This document shows, one piece after another, positions 7,218 through 7,496 of a stretch of DNA of 7,496 bases. Source of the DNA: Bacteroidota bacterium (GTDB lineage Bacteria; Bacteroidota; Ignavibacteria; Kapaibacteriales; Kapaibacteriaceae). Positions within the stretch are counted from its first letter, which is position 1, and the number at the start of each line of letters is the position of its first letter. Location: positions 1 to 7,496 of the forward strand of contig DNLG01000124.1 of assembly GCA_003488525.1 (NCBI GenBank), in the 5' to 3' direction. A program made the position numbers and the translations under genes. Under the pieces are notes generated by a model, which did no database searches, was not told the DNA's origin, and worked only from the letters and a program-made list of their open reading frames with translations.

Positions 7218-7496
7218 ATCTTCCGAGATCGCCGAATCGATCCGTATCGCCGTTGAGTCGCTGCGCATGAATCTGCTGCGCTCGATTCTCACCACGGCAG
7301 GCGTTGTGGTGGGTGTGGTTCTGGTGGTGGTAATGGGTTGGACTATTGGTGGACTCGACGCCGTCTGGGAGCAGGCGATCTCGATCATGGGAAAGGACAT
7401 GCTCTACATTGACAAGTGGAGCTGGAGCGGCGGCGGTAACTGGCGGCTGATGGAAGCCCGCAAGGACATTACCCTTCAGCAGGCGCAGCAGCTGGC
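7210..7496 (+). CDS. MacB/FtsX-type ABC transporter permease, N-terminal part (cut by window end)
   Basis: The first 95 complete codons of a permease, open to the window end, in a different frame from the ATPase. The ATG at 7210 lies 8 bases inside the ATPase gene. No Shine-Dalgarno is seen, consistent with coupled translation. Residues 1-20 are an amphipathic start ending [10 protein letters not shown], matching the 'aL-x-sLr-x-NklRS-x-LT' entry of MacB-type permeases. Residues about 26-46 form the first membrane helix ([19 protein letters not shown]). The periplasmic MacB_PCD-like domain then begins: [20 protein letters not shown] (61-80), then a sequence resembling the family's 'R-x-x-IT-x-x-x-A' step (84-93: [10 protein letters not shown]). 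The rest, including the last three expected membrane helices, lies beyond the window. It should form the inner-membrane dimer powered by the preceding ATPase. Confidence 0.92.
   Translation, partial: MRRSSEIAESIRIAVESLRMNLLRSILTTAGVVVGVVLVVVMGWTIGGLDAVWEQAISIMGKDMLYIDKWSWSGGGNWRLMEARKDITLQQAQQL

Noticed and set aside
6522..7496. LolCDE lipoprotein-release or FtsEX identity for the ABC genes
   Set aside because: The ATPase class is shared, but the immediately upstream adaptor and TolC-family genes point to a MacAB-TolC-like exporter.

Overview
The window reads as one dense, co-directional (+ strand) stretch of chromosome from a Gram-negative bacterium of moderately high GC. It holds seven genes: a translational GTPase, two exported proteins of unknown function, and a four-gene TolC/MacA/MacB-type envelope transport set whose last gene is cut by the window end. 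The TolC-family outer-membrane gene requires a double membrane. An exact Bacteroidota-type promoter -7 element (TAnnTTTG), mostly absent Shine-Dalgarno sequences, exported proteins resembling DUF6263, and a split MacB-like transporter suggest the Bacteroidota/Chlorobiota (FCB) group, possibly a Kapabacteria- or Ignavibacteria-like lineage. That placement is an inference from general features, not from a database match.

Layout. Bases 1-107 are non-coding: a heptamer tandem repeat cut by the window start (1-32), a second short 7-nt-periodic tract (49-65), and a candidate promoter element (70-77). typA/bipA follows (108-1946). Six bases later comes an exported protein of 291 residues (1953-2828), whose stop codon overlaps the start of a second exported protein of 320 residues (2828-3790). 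The two look like diverged relatives of each other. A 72-base gap leads to a TolC-like outer-membrane efflux protein (3863-5230), then a MacA/HlyD-type periplasmic adaptor (5233-6525), a MacB/LolD-type ABC ATPase (6522-7217) and the start of a MacB/FtsX-type permease (7210 to the window end). No stretch over 300 bases lacks a gene. No RNA gene, CRISPR array, mobile element or convincing terminator was seen.

How the genes work together. The last four genes specify a complete tripartite ABC system: the permease and its separate ATPase in the inner membrane, the adaptor across the periplasm and the TolC-like channel in the outer membrane. It would export a substrate, such as a macrolide, peptide, lipid or siderophore, using ATP. 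Very tight spacing (2-nt gap, 4-nt overlap, 8-nt overlap) indicates a translationally coupled operon. The exported pair is coupled to itself and lies directly between typA and the transporter. Whether it belongs functionally with either is open and is the most interesting question here. Most of the window is ordinary core content; the novelty is modest and centres on the exported pair.
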